Shown in pieces: positions 7,527 through 14,813 of a stretch of DNA of 25,086 bases (its first letter is position 1; each line of letters opens with the position of its first letter). The position numbers were made by a program, and so were the translations under genes. Under the pieces are notes generated by a model that worked only from the letters and a program-made list of their open reading frames with translations, made no database searches and was not told where the DNA came from. This DNA is from ZC4RG29 sp035304385 (GTDB lineage Bacteria > Bacteroidota > Bacteroidia > Cytophagales > Cyclobacteriaceae), in contig DATGQD010000033.1 in assembly GCA_035304385.1 (NCBI GenBank), positions 1 to 25,086 on the forward strand, written 5' to 3'.

Positions 7527-7562
7527 GAACAGTAACGGCATCATAGCATAAAGTAGTTTACT

Positions 7563-7910
7563 ATGGCAGGCAAGGTACTCAGCAGGCGGAGAAGGATCCG
7601 GCACGGCATCAGGAAGAAGGTTAGTGGAACCGGTGATAGACCCAGACTCTCCATCTTTCGGAGTAACCGGGGCATCTACGCGCAACTGATCGACGATTCA
7701 AAAGGCGTGACCCTGGCGGCAGCTTCAACGGCCACCATCGGTGAGAAAGCGCTTAACGTCACCACCTCGAAGGCGGTGGGCAAAAAGCTGGCCGAGCTGG
7801 CGCGGTCGTCCGGTATTGAGAAGATCGTATTTGATCGTGGCGGATACCTGTATCACGGCAACGTCAAGGCGCTTGCCGAAGGCGCGCGCGAGGGCGGACT
7901 CGTATTCTAA
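7563..7910 (+). CDS. rplR: 50S ribosomal protein L18
   Basis: L18 (115 aa) binds 5S rRNA and brings it to the large subunit. The pattern RRRRIRHGIRKKVSGTGDRPRLSIFRSNRGIYAQLIDDSKGVTLAAAST is typical, as is FDRGGYLYHGNVKALAEGAREGGLVF at the C-terminus. Size is normal. It is followed by a 70-nt spacer filled by an octamer tandem repeat before rpsE. Confidence 0.97.
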   Translation: MAGKVLSRRRRIRHGIRKKVSGTGDRPRLSIFRSNRGIYAQLIDDSKGVTLAAASTATIGEKALNVTTSKAVGKKLAELARSSGIEKIVFDRGGYLYHGNVKALAEGAREGGLVF

Positions 7911-7914
7911 GAAA

Positions 7915-7972
7915 GAGTTGAAGAGTTGAAGAATTGAAGCGTTGAAGAAGAGTTGAAGAATTGAATATTGAA
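7915..7972. repeat. Degenerate GAGTTGAA octamer tandem repeat
   Basis: The rplR-rpsE spacer is almost entirely an 8-nt repeat: GAGTTGAA, GAGTTGAA, GAATTGAA, GCGTTGAA, a GAA insert, GAGTTGAA, GAATTGAA and a terminal 7-nt TATTGAA. The units share the TTGAA core. It is non-coding in the context of the flanking genes and ends 8 nt before the rpsE ATG. Similar GTTGAAG-type arrays are, from memory, common between genes in Bacteroidota; this copy interrupts a core ribosomal operon. Confidence 0.85.
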
Positions 7973-7980
7973 TAATAGAT

Positions 7981-8499
7981 ATGTCAGTAAGCAACATCAG
8001 CACGGTTAAGGCAAGCGAGATCGACCTGAAGGAACGGGTTGTTGCCATCCAGCGTGTCGCGAAGGTGGTAAAGGGTGGCCGCCGTTTCAGCTTTGCCGCC
8101 ATCGTGGTGGTGGGTGATGGTAACGGTGTAGTCGGTTATGGCCTGGGCAAGGCCAACGAAGTGACCGACGCGATCACCAAAGGCATCGATGATGCAAAGA
8201 AGCATCTGGTGAAGGTGCCGATCATCCGTGGTACGGTCCCCCATGAAGCGATCGGCAAGTTCGGCGGCGGTCATGTGCTGCTGAAGCCTGCGTCGCCTGG
8301 TACCGGCGTAATCGCCGGTGGCGCTATGCGCGCGGTACTGGAGAGTGCGGGTGTAAACAACGTACTCGCGAAATCCAGGGGATCGTCCAATCCGCATAAC
8401 GTTGTCAAGGCAACGTTCAAGGCGCTTACGAGCATGCGGGATGCGCACACTATTGCGCGCAACCGCGGCATTCCATTGTCAAAGGTATTTAACGGCTAG
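7981..8499 (+). CDS. rpsE: 30S ribosomal protein S5
   Basis: S5 (172 aa) is important for decoding accuracy and lies at the mRNA entry site. The double-stranded RNA-binding-like N-domain contains RVAKVVKGGRRFSFAAIVVVGDGNGVVGYGLGKANEV, and the C-domain contains LLKPASPGTGVIAGGAMRAVLESAGV. The start follows the octamer repeat by 8 nt. Length is typical. rpmD follows 5 nt after the stop. Confidence 0.98.
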   Translation: MSVSNISTVKASEIDLKERVVAIQRVAKVVKGGRRFSFAAIVVVGDGNGVVGYGLGKANEVTDAITKGIDDAKKHLVKVPIIRGTVPHEAIGKFGGGHVLLKPASPGTGVIAGGAMRAVLESAGVNNVLAKSRGSSNPHNVVKATFKALTSMRDAHTIARNRGIPLSKVFNG

Positions 8500-8504
8500 A
8501 GGGA

Positions 8505-8684
8505 ATGGCTAAAGTCAAGATAACACAGGTTCGCAGCTTGATCAGCCGGCCTGAGACACAGGTTAGAACGATAAAGGCGCTGGGCCTGGGTCGCATCAAC
8601 CGTACCGTCGAGGTCGAGTTGACGCCTCAGATACAGGGCATGATCCGGAAAGTAAATCACCTGGTCACGGTAAAAGAAGCTTGA
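8505..8684 (+). CDS. rpmD: 50S ribosomal protein L30
   Basis: L30 (59 aa) is a small large-subunit protein. The translation from the ATG at 8505 reads MAKVKITQVRSLISRPETQ, then RTIKALGLGRINRTVEV, and ends NHLVTVKEA. This matches the family pattern of QVRSxIxR and LGLxRxxxxV. Length is normal (about 59 aa). It lies in the conserved rpsE-rpmD-rplO order, and its TGA stop ends 2 nt before the rplO ATG. Confidence 0.96.
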   Translation: MAKVKITQVRSLISRPETQVRTIKALGLGRINRTVEVELTPQIQGMIRKVNHLVTVKEA

Positions 8685-8686
8685 AG

Positions 8687-9133
8687 ATGAAATTGCACAC
8701 ACTCAAACCTGCAAAGGGATCGGTACGGTCGAACAAGCGCCGCGGGCGTGGCCAGGCATCGGGCGGCTCTACCGCCGGCCGCGGTCACAAGGGCGCCCAG
8801 TCGCGTTCCGGTTATTCCCAGAAGATCGGCTTTGAAGGCGGCCAGATGCCCCTGCAGCGCCGTGTTCCGAAATTCGGGTTCAAGAACCCCAACAAGGAAT
8901 ACTTCAAGGCGGTGAACCTGGATGTCCTGGAAGGTCTTGCTGAAAAAATCAGCGCAGACAGCGTCGGCATTCAAACGCTGGTCGATAACGGCATTGTCGG
9001 TAAAAGAGACCGCGTTAAGATCCTCGGAAGGGGTGAACTGAAGAAGAAGATCAGCGTGGAAGCCCACGCCTTTTCAGCCACTGCCGTCAAGGCAATAGAA
9101 AGTGCCGGCGGCACGGCGACAACGGTGAAATAA
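8687..9133 (+). CDS. rplO: 50S ribosomal protein L15
   Basis: L15 (148 aa) is a late-assembly protein near the exit tunnel. The ATG at 8687 gives MKLHTLKPAKGSVRSNKRRGRGQASGGSTAGRGHKG, the standard N-terminus. An upstream in-frame TTG at 8681 overlaps rpmD and is less likely. The GGQMPLQRRVPKFGFKNPNK block is diagnostic. The stop overlaps the secY ATG by one base (TAATG). Confidence 0.97.
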   Translation: MKLHTLKPAKGSVRSNKRRGRGQASGGSTAGRGHKGAQSRSGYSQKIGFEGGQMPLQRRVPKFGFKNPNKEYFKAVNLDVLEGLAEKISADSVGIQTLVDNGIVGKRDRVKILGRGELKKKISVEAHAFSATAVKAIESAGGTATTVK

Positions 9134-10446
9134 TGAAGCGGTTCTTTACCACGATAAAGAATATTTTCTCGATCGAGGATCTTCGGGTGAGGCTCCTGAA
9201 TACGCTCGGCTACCTGATCATTTTCAGGTTGGGATCGTATATCGTCCTCCCGGGCATCGATCCTAACCTGCTCGATGCGGGGCCCAGCGGAGGTATCTTC
9301 GATCTGATCAATACGTTCCTCGGAGGCTCGTTCAGTCGCGCTTCCATCTTCGCCCTGGGGATCATGCCGTACATCTCGGCATCGATTATCGTGCAATTGC
9401 TCACCGTAGCTTTTGCGCCGTTCCAGAAGATGCAAAAGGAGGGTGAGTCAGGTCGGCGGAAGCTGAACCAGTATACACGCGTTCTCACCATCATTATTAC
9501 CGGATTTCAGTCGTATGGCTACATCCGCGGAACCATCGATGCGGAAGCGATCCTGAGACCGGGGTTCTTTTTCTATTTCAGCTCGATTGTGATCCTGATC
9601 GCGGGAACCATGTTCTGTATGTGGCTCGGCGAGCGGATCACCGACAAGGGAATCGGAAACGGGATCTCCATGCTGATCATGATCGGTATTATCAGCCGGT
9701 TCCCCGGCGCGGTCATCGCCGAGGCGGTGGATAAGCAAATTGCCGGCGCCTTGATCCTGATCGTAGAGTTCCTGGCGCTGTTTGCAGTGGTTGTGGCCAC
9801 GATCATGCTGACGCAGGCGGTGCGACGAATACCGATACAGTACGCGAAACAGGTGATCGGGAACAAGTTATACGGCGGTAAGCGCGAATTCATACCGATG
9901 AAGGTCAACGCCGCCGGGGTCATGCCCATCATCTTTGCGCAGGCGCTCATGTTTATTCCGGCCCTGCTGGCAGGAATCTGGCGCGAAAGTGACATAGGCG
10001 CCTACATCGGGTCGACGTTTTCCGACTTCACCTCGTGGCAGTACAACCTGCTGTTCGGGGTGCTGATCCTGATCTTTACGTTCTTTTACACGGCGATCAC
10101 GATCAATTCGAACGACATCGCCGACAACCTGAAGCGTAACGGTGGCTTTATTCCCGGAATCAAGCCGGGTCGGCAGACGGCCGATTTTATTGATACGATA
10201 CTATCCCGGATCACATTGCCGGGTTCCATATTCCTGGCCATCATCGCCATACTGCCTGCGTTTGCGGTCAGGGCAGGTGTGGGCCAGAACTTTGCCCAGT
10301 TTTACGGTGGCACGTCATTGCTCATCATGGTTGGGGTTATTCTCGACACGCTCCAGCAGATTGAAAGCTATCTGCTCATGCGGCACTACGAAGGCATGAT
10401 GAAATCGGGTAGAGTAAAAGGACGTTCTCAATTTGCTGCGGCCTGA
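9133..10446 (+). CDS. secY: Preprotein translocase subunit SecY
   Basis: SecY (437 aa) is the channel-forming subunit of the Sec translocon in the inner membrane. About ten hydrophobic segments are visible along the protein. Family motifs include GIMPYISASIIVQLL (near residue 76), MWLGERITDKGIGNGISMLI and the cytoplasmic loop NLKRNGGFIPGIKPGRQTADFI. Length is typical. It is coupled to rplO by a 1-nt overlap and followed by map after a 9-nt gap. Confidence 0.98.
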   Translation: MKRFFTTIKNIFSIEDLRVRLLNTLGYLIIFRLGSYIVLPGIDPNLLDAGPSGGIFDLINTFLGGSFSRASIFALGIMPYISASIIVQLLTVAFAPFQKMQKEGESGRRKLNQYTRVLTIIITGFQSYGYIRGTIDAEAILRPGFFFYFSSIVILIAGTMFCMWLGERITDKGIGNGISMLIMIGIISRFPGAVIAEAVDKQIAGALILIVEFLALFAVVVATIMLTQAVRRIPIQYAKQVIGNKLYGGKREFIPMKVNAAGVMPIIFAQALMFIPALLAGIWRESDIGAYIGSTFSDFTSWQYNLLFGVLILIFTFFYTAITINSNDIADNLKRNGGFIPGIKPGRQTADFIDTILSRITLPGSIFLAIIAILPAFAVRAGVGQNFAQFYGGTSLLIMVGVILDTLQQIESYLLMRHYEGMMKSGRVKGRSQFAAA

Positions 10447-10455
10447 TTGCTGGGG

Positions 10456-11250
10456 ATGATTCATCTGAAGACCCCGGAAGAGATCGAAAAAATCAGGCAG
10501 AGTGCGGACCTTCTGGGCCGAACGCACGGCGAGATCGCCCGGCTGATAAAGCCGGGTGTCAGGACTATCGACCTGGATCATTTCGCCGAAACGTTCATCC
10601 GCGACCATGGCGGATCGCCTTCGTTCAAGAACTACAACGGCTTTCCCTGGTCGCTCTGCATTTCGGTTAACGACGTGGTGGTACACGGATTTCCCGGACA
10701 GTATGCGTTGCGGGAAGGCGACATTATCACCATTGATTGTGGCGTTCAATTGCACGGATACCACAGCGACTCGGCCTACACCTATCCCACGGAGGGAACG
10801 CCCGAGGAGACGTTGCTGTTGTTGCAGAGGACACTCGATGCCCTCCACCTGGGAATCGCCCAGGCCCGGGCAGGCAACCGGATGGGTGACGTGAGCTACG
10901 CCATCCAGACGCACGTAGAGCAGTTTGGCTACGGCGTAGTCCGGGAGTTGGTAGGACACGGCATCGGCAAGAGCCTGCACGAGGATCCGGAAGTCCCCAA
11001 TTACGGAAAGCGGGGTAAAGGGCCCAAATTGGTGGAGGGGATGGTAATCGCCATAGAACCGATGGTGAATCAGGGTTCAAGAAAGGTGGTGCAGGAGGCA
11101 GACGGATGGACTATCCGCACAGCAGATCGCAAACCATCGGCTCATTTTGAGCATACGGTGGCAATTGGAAAGGACGGAGCAGACGTATTGACAACGCACA
11201 AGTATATCGAAGAAAATTATACGTATAAGTGGCGAAACAAAGGTCAATAG
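10456..11250 (+). CDS. map: Methionine aminopeptidase, type I
   Basis: Map (264 aa from the ATG at 10456) removes the initiator methionine from nascent proteins. The metal ligands are visible at Asp94 (ITIDCG), Asp105 (YHSDSAY), His168 (GHGIG), Glu201 (IAIEPM) and Glu232 (HFEHTV), plus the substrate His77 (VVVHGFP). The Asp94-Asp105 spacing of 11 matches E. coli. An in-frame TTG at 10447 would add three residues. Its 3' end overlaps the infA start by 22 nt. Confidence 0.97.
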   Translation: MIHLKTPEEIEKIRQSADLLGRTHGEIARLIKPGVRTIDLDHFAETFIRDHGGSPSFKNYNGFPWSLCISVNDVVVHGFPGQYALREGDIITIDCGVQLHGYHSDSAYTYPTEGTPEETLLLLQRTLDALHLGIAQARAGNRMGDVSYAIQTHVEQFGYGVVRELVGHGIGKSLHEDPEVPNYGKRGKGPKLVEGMVIAIEPMVNQGSRKVVQEADGWTIRTADRKPSAHFEHTVAIGKDGADVLTTHKYIEENYTYKWRNKGQ

Positions 11251-11447
11251 AACAGGACGGAACGATTCTGGAAGCACTTTCGAATGCTATGTTCAGAGTG
11301 CAACTGGAAAACGGGCATGAGGTCCTGGCACACATTTCAGGAAAGATGAGGATGAATTACATCCGTATTCTTCCCGGAGACCGGGTGCGGCTGGAAATGT
11401 CTCCGTACGATTTGACCAAAGGGAGAATCGTATTCCGATATAAGTGA
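11229..11447 (+). CDS. infA: Translation initiation factor IF-1
   Basis: IF1 (72 aa) blocks the A site during initiation. The OB-fold sequence MAKQRSIEQDGTILEALSNAMFRVQLENGHEVLAHISGKMRMNYIRILPGDRV is diagnostic, and the length is exactly that expected. The start is a GTG at 11229, inside the last codons of map (22-nt overlap, different frame). No ATG gives the conserved MAKQ start. A non-ATG start plus the overlap suggests output tied to map translation. Confidence 0.97.
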   Translation: MAKQRSIEQDGTILEALSNAMFRVQLENGHEVLAHISGKMRMNYIRILPGDRVRLEMSPYDLTKGRIVFRYK

Positions 11448-11453
11448 AAACCG

Positions 11454-11472
11454 GCGCTGGCATGACCGGCGC
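11454..11472. other. Hairpin between infA and rpmJ
   Basis: GCGCTGG (11454-11460) and CCGGCGC (11466-11472) pair with one G-T wobble around a CATGA loop. The octamer ACCGGCGC also appears twice as a direct repeat here. There is no T run, so it is not a standard terminator. It may affect mRNA processing or stability between infA and rpmJ; this is inference. Confidence 0.35.
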
Positions 11473-11488
11473 ATAAATAGATAGAACG

Positions 11489-11605
11489 ATGAAAGTAAGG
11501 GCATCCATTAAGAAACGCAGCGCGGATTGCAAGATCATCAGGCGGAAGGGAAAACTGTACGTCATCAACAAAAAGAATCCACGCTACAAACAAAGACAGG
11601 GATAG
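11489..11605 (+). CDS. rpmJ: 50S ribosomal protein L36, cysteine-depleted
   Basis: L36 (38 aa) is one of the smallest ribosomal proteins. The translation begins MKVRASIKKRSADCKIIRRK and ends LYVINKKNPRYKQRQG, a full-length match. The zinc-ribbon form has a CxxC pair, then Cys and His; here only Cys14 remains, with Ser11 and Asn26 or similar in the other positions and Tyr33 near the His position. It therefore probably does not bind zinc. It lies between infA and rpsM, the standard place. Confidence 0.96.
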   Translation: MKVRASIKKRSADCKIIRRKGKLYVINKKNPRYKQRQG

Positions 11606-11651
11606 TCTTTGAACGAACGATCGATTTGGAACAAGAGAAACTCAAGATAAC

Positions 11652-12032
11652 ATGGCACGTATAGCAGGTGTTGACATTCCGGATAACAAGCGAGGTGAGA
11701 TCGCTCTTACCTACATTTTCGGCATCGGCAGAAGGTCTGCCCAGCAAATCCTTTCTGAATCCAACCTGGATTGGAACAAAAAGGTGAAGGATTGGACGGA
11801 CGATGAATCCAATGCCGTTCGGGCTGTCATTGCCGAGAAGTACAAGATCGAAGGTGTGCTCAAGTCGGAGATCCAGCTGAGCATCAAGCGCCTCATGGAC
11901 ATCGGCTGCTATCGCGGCCTGCGCCACAGAAAAGGACTGCCGGTTCGGGGTCAGACCACCAAGAACAACGCGCGTACGCGTAAGGGTAAACGCAAGACGG
12001 TAGCCAATAAGAAGAAAGCAACCAAGGGTTAA
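11652..12032 (+). CDS. rpsM: 30S ribosomal protein S13
   Basis: S13 (126 aa) is in the 30S head and contacts P-site tRNA and bridge B1. It begins MARIAGVDIPDNKRGEIALTYIFGIGRRSA and ends with the basic HRKGLPVRGQTTKNNARTRKGKRKTV tail. Both are diagnostic, and the length is normal. It is preceded by a 46-nt spacer after rpmJ and followed by 28 nt before rpsK. Confidence 0.98.
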   Translation: MARIAGVDIPDNKRGEIALTYIFGIGRRSAQQILSESNLDWNKKVKDWTDDESNAVRAVIAEKYKIEGVLKSEIQLSIKRLMDIGCYRGLRHRKGLPVRGQTTKNNARTRKGKRKTVANKKKATKG

Positions 12033-12060
12033 TACAATACAGTAAAAACGAATATTTGTA

Positions 12061-12456
12061 ATGGCAGCGGATAGACGCAAAGACAAGGCGAAAAAAAGGG
12101 TGGTGAATGTTGAGGCGGTAGGCCAGGCACACATCAGGGCTACATTCAACAACATCATTATCTCGATGACCAACACGGCGGGCCAGGTCATTTCCTGGGC
12201 ATCAGCCGGGAAGATGGGCTTCCGTGGGTCAAAGAAGAACACACCCTATGCAGCTCAAACAGCTGCGCAGGACTGCGCTTCAAAGGCGTTCGAAGCAGGA
12301 CTTCGCAAAGTTGACGTCTTTGTCAAAGGACCGGGCGCCGGCAGGGAATCGGCCATACGGACAATCCAGATCGCCGGTATCGAGGTCATGTCCATCCGCG
12401 ACGTCACCCCGCTGCCTCACAACGGCTGCCGGCCGCCGAAGAGAAGAAGGGTGTAG
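12061..12456 (+). CDS. rpsK: 30S ribosomal protein S11
   Basis: S11 (131 aa) lies in the platform near the E site. The motifs GQAHIRATFNNIIISMTNTAGQVISWASAGKMGFRGSKKNTPYAAQ and the C-terminal VTPLPHNGCRPPKRRRV are fully conserved. Length is typical. It follows rpsM and is separated from rpsD by a 79-nt spacer carrying a hairpin repeat. Confidence 0.98.
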   Translation: MAADRRKDKAKKRVVNVEAVGQAHIRATFNNIIISMTNTAGQVISWASAGKMGFRGSKKNTPYAAQTAAQDCASKAFEAGLRKVDVFVKGPGAGRESAIRTIQIAGIEVMSIRDVTPLPHNGCRPPKRRRV

Positions 12457-12471
12457 GTAATCGCTGTGATT

Positions 12472-12497
12472 GTAGAGACGCGCGAACCACGCGGCTC
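12472..12497. repeat. GTAGAGACGCG-type hairpin repeat, rpsK-rpsD spacer
   Basis: GTAGAGACGCG starts at 12472. GAG-A-CGCG (12475-12482) pairs with CGCG-G-CTC (12490-12497), with a single A-G mismatch and a 7-nt loop. The left arm agrees with GTAGGGACGCA at 18321-18311 on the other strand at 9 of 11 positions, which suggests two degenerate copies of one dispersed palindrome. From memory, GTAGAGACGCG palindromes are frequent between Bacteroidota genes. No T run follows. Confidence 0.45.
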
Positions 12498-12535
12498 AGG
12501 ATAGAACGAAAAACAACAAGGAAACAAAGGTCAAT

Positions 12536-13141
12536 ATGGCAAGGTATACAGGCCCCAAGGTCAGGATTTCAAGGCGTTTTAACGAGCCCATCATGGGCGA
12601 GAATAAGTCGCTGCAAAAAAAGAGCTATCCGCCGGGGCAACACGGTCGGGGCAGGAAACGCAAGCAGTCTGAGTACGCGATACAGCTCGCGGAAAAGCAA
12701 AAGGCCAAGTACATCTACGGATTGCTCGAGCGCCAATTTGCGAAGATGTTCGTCAACGCTACGCGAAAGAAGGGCGTTACCGGCGAGATCTTGTTGCAAA
12801 TGCTGGAGTGCCGTCTGGATAACCTCGTGTACCGCTTCGGAATTGCACCCACCCGCAGGGCTGCGCGTCAGCTCGTGCTGCACAAGCATATCACCGTCAA
12901 CGGCCAGGTCGTCAACGTGCCGTCTTTCTCGGTTCGCCCGGGTGAGATCGTAGGTGTTCGTGAACGCTCCAAGTCGCTTGAGGTCGTCGCCAACAGCCTT
13001 TCGCTGCAGGGCGCAAGACGATACAATTGGCTGGAATGGGATGGCAATGAAATGGCCGGAAAGATGATAGGCCTGCCGTTGCGTCAGGATATACCGGAGA
13101 ACATCAACGAGCAGTTGATCGTTGAATTGTACTCGAAGTAA
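12536..13141 (+). CDS. rpsD: 30S ribosomal protein S4, zinc-independent form
   Basis: S4 (201 aa) is a primary 16S-binding assembly protein that also affects decoding fidelity. MARYTGPKVRISRRFNEPIM replaces the CxxC-bearing N-terminus of zinc forms; there is no Cys in the first 60 residues. The S4 RNA-binding domain (LECRLDNLVYRFGIAPTRRAARQLVLHKHITVNGQ) starts near residue 86. Length is normal. It lies between rpsK and rpoA. Confidence 0.97.
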   Translation: MARYTGPKVRISRRFNEPIMGENKSLQKKSYPPGQHGRGRKRKQSEYAIQLAEKQKAKYIYGLLERQFAKMFVNATRKKGVTGEILLQMLECRLDNLVYRFGIAPTRRAARQLVLHKHITVNGQVVNVPSFSVRPGEIVGVRERSKSLEVVANSLSLQGARRYNWLEWDGNEMAGKMIGLPLRQDIPENINEQLIVELYSK

Positions 13142-13164
13142 TTAGTAACAGATAAGATTCAATT

Positions 13165-14154
13165 ATGTCAATATTAGCATTTCAAATGCCGGAAAAGGTC
13201 GTTATGGAGAAAGCCGACGATTTTCACGGCCTTTTCACTTTCAAACCCCTGGAAAAGGGCTATGGGGTTACGATCGGCAATGCGCTGAGAAGGATTCTCC
13301 TCTCTTCGCTAGAAGGCTATGCGATCACCGGCATTAAGATCCCGGGAGTTCTTCATGAATTCTCTACGATCGAAGGTGTGGTGGAAGATGTCGCTGAAAT
13401 TATCCTGAACCTGAAAATGGTCCGGTTCAAAAAGATCTCTGAAAGCTTCGACAACAAGATCACAGTTACGATCAAGAAGCAGAAGCAATTTCTCGCGGGC
13501 GACATCGCCAGGTTCACTTCGGCATTCGAGATCCTCAACCCGGATCACGTAATCTGCAATCTTGATGAGTCGGCCAACTTTGAAATCGAACTTACCGTCG
13601 ATAAGGGACGGGGATACCTTCCCGCTGAGGAAAACAAACCGGGCGAACAGGTCTTCGGTTTTATTCCTATCGACGCCATCTTCACACCCGTCAAGAACGT
13701 TAAGTTTAGCGTAGAAAATACCCGGGTGGAGCAGAAGACCGACTACGAAAAGCTGCTGATCGACATAGAGACGGATGGTTCGATCCATCCGGAGAAGGCA
13801 CTCGAAGGTGCGGCACATATTCTGATCCAACACTTCCGCCTGTTCTCCGACAAGTCGATCGAACTCGAAACCGGGAAGGATGCTGAAATCGAGCAAGTTG
13901 ATGAGGAAATGCTGCACATGCGCAAGCTTCTCAAGACGCCATTGCACGACCTTGACCTTTCGGTTCGGGCCTACAACTGTCTTAAGGCTGCCGATGTGAA
14001 AACACTCGGCGACCTGGTGCAGCTCGAAATATCCGATATGATGAAGTTCAGGAACTTCGGTAAGAAGTCGCTCGCCGAACTCGAGCAACTCGTTGCTGAA
14101 AAGAACCTGACCTTTGGAATGGACCTTGCCAAGTACAAACTGGAGGAAGAGTAA
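13165..14154 (+). CDS. rpoA: DNA-directed RNA polymerase alpha subunit
   Basis: Alpha (329 aa) dimerises to scaffold RNA polymerase assembly. The N-terminal domain (about residues 10-230) has FKPLEKGYGVTIGNALRRILLSSLEGYAITGIKI. The C-terminal domain (about 255-320) has LDLSVRAYNCLKAADVKTLGDLVQLE and the helix-hairpin-helix-like FRNFGKKSLAELEQL that contacts UP elements and activators. Length is as expected. It follows rpsD by 23 nt and precedes rplQ by 3 nt, the usual alpha-operon end. Confidence 0.98.
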   Translation: MSILAFQMPEKVVMEKADDFHGLFTFKPLEKGYGVTIGNALRRILLSSLEGYAITGIKIPGVLHEFSTIEGVVEDVAEIILNLKMVRFKKISESFDNKITVTIKKQKQFLAGDIARFTSAFEILNPDHVICNLDESANFEIELTVDKGRGYLPAEENKPGEQVFGFIPIDAIFTPVKNVKFSVENTRVEQKTDYEKLLIDIETDGSIHPEKALEGAAHILIQHFRLFSDKSIELETGKDAEIEQVDEEMLHMRKLLKTPLHDLDLSVRAYNCLKAADVKTLGDLVQLEISDMMKFRNFGKKSLAELEQLVAEKNLTFGMDLAKYKLEEE

Positions 14155-14157
14155 AAG

Positions 14158-14751
14158 ATGAGACACAGTAACAAGGTGAATCACCTGGGCAGGACCGCCA
14201 GCCACCGGAAAGCGATGCTTTCCAATATGGCGTCTTCCCTTATCCTGAATAAACGCCTGACCACCACGGTAGCCAAAGCTAAGGCGCTGCGCCGCTATGT
14301 TGAGCCGATCCTCACCAGGGCTAAGTCCGATACGCAACATTCGCGTCGGATGGCCTTTTCCTATCTGCAGGATAAGGAGTCGGTGAAAACGCTCTTCGGT
14401 GAGGTAGCGTCAAAGATTGGCGAGCGTCCGGGTGGCTATACCCGCATCATTAAGCTCGGCCAGGTGCGCCTTGGCGACAGCGCAGAAATGTGTCTTATCG
14501 AATTGGTCGATTTCAACGACCTCTATACCAAGGAAGGTACAGCCAAGAAGGCGAAGACGAGACGTAGCCGCCGGAGCAGCAAGAAATCTGAGACCGCCGC
14601 TCAGGAGGCAACAGCAGAAGCTGCTGAAGCAGTAGAAGCTACGGAAGCCGAGGAAGCCGGGGAAGCGGAAGAAAAGCCGGCAAAAAAGCCTGCTAAGAAG
14701 ACCGCCGCCAAGAAAACAACGGCACGAAAAGGAAAGAAAAAAGAAGAGTGA
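14158..14751 (+). CDS. rplQ: 50S ribosomal protein L17 with long charged tail
   Basis: L17 (197 aa) lies near the exit tunnel. Residues 1-126 form the conserved domain (MRHSNKVNHLGRTASHRKAMLSNMASSLI; ERPGGYTRIIKLG; AEMCLIELVDFN). Residues 127-197 are a low-complexity tail: basic (about 130-143), then Ala/Glu-rich (144-172), then Lys/Ala/Thr-rich (173-197). E. coli L17 is 127 aa. The tail is in frame and codon use looks ordinary, so it appears to be translated. This is the last gene of the supercluster, with a strong terminator 20 nt downstream. Confidence 0.96.
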   Translation: MRHSNKVNHLGRTASHRKAMLSNMASSLILNKRLTTTVAKAKALRRYVEPILTRAKSDTQHSRRMAFSYLQDKESVKTLFGEVASKIGERPGGYTRIIKLGQVRLGDSAEMCLIELVDFNDLYTKEGTAKKAKTRRSRRSSKKSETAAQEATAEAAEAVEATEAEEAGEAEEKPAKKPAKKTAAKKTTARKGKKKEE

Positions 14752-14770
14752 TAATTTCTACCTTACTAAG

Positions 14771-14805
14771 AAAGGGATTGACGGCTTTCCGGCAATCCCT
14801 TTTTT
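14771..14805 (+). terminator. Intrinsic terminator after rplQ
   Basis: AAAGGGATTG (14771-14780) pairs with CAATCCCTTT (14793-14802). Inside it, CGG pairs with CCG around a CTTT loop after one A-G mismatch. A T run reaches 14805. Stem strength, T run and position 20 nt after the rplQ stop make this the end of the ribosomal transcript. Confidence 0.85.
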
Positions 14806-14813
14806 GTTGGTGC

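Noticed and set aside
4909..7553. Eleven-base ATAGCATAAAG shared by the rpsQ-rplN (4909-4919) and rplF-rplR (7543-7553) spacers
   Set aside because: Several tens of 11-mer matches are expected by chance in 25 kb, and there is no structure or common placement to support a function.
12051..12058. AATATTTG just before rpsK, one base off a -7 box
   Set aside because: It ends 2 nt before the ATG, so a transcript would start within the gene; there is no -33 element.
13309..14340. 343-codon open frame on the minus strand opposite rpoA/rplQ
   Set aside because: It is antisense to rpoA, whose protein is unmistakable. The translated sequence resembles no family and reflects codon bias on the opposite strand.
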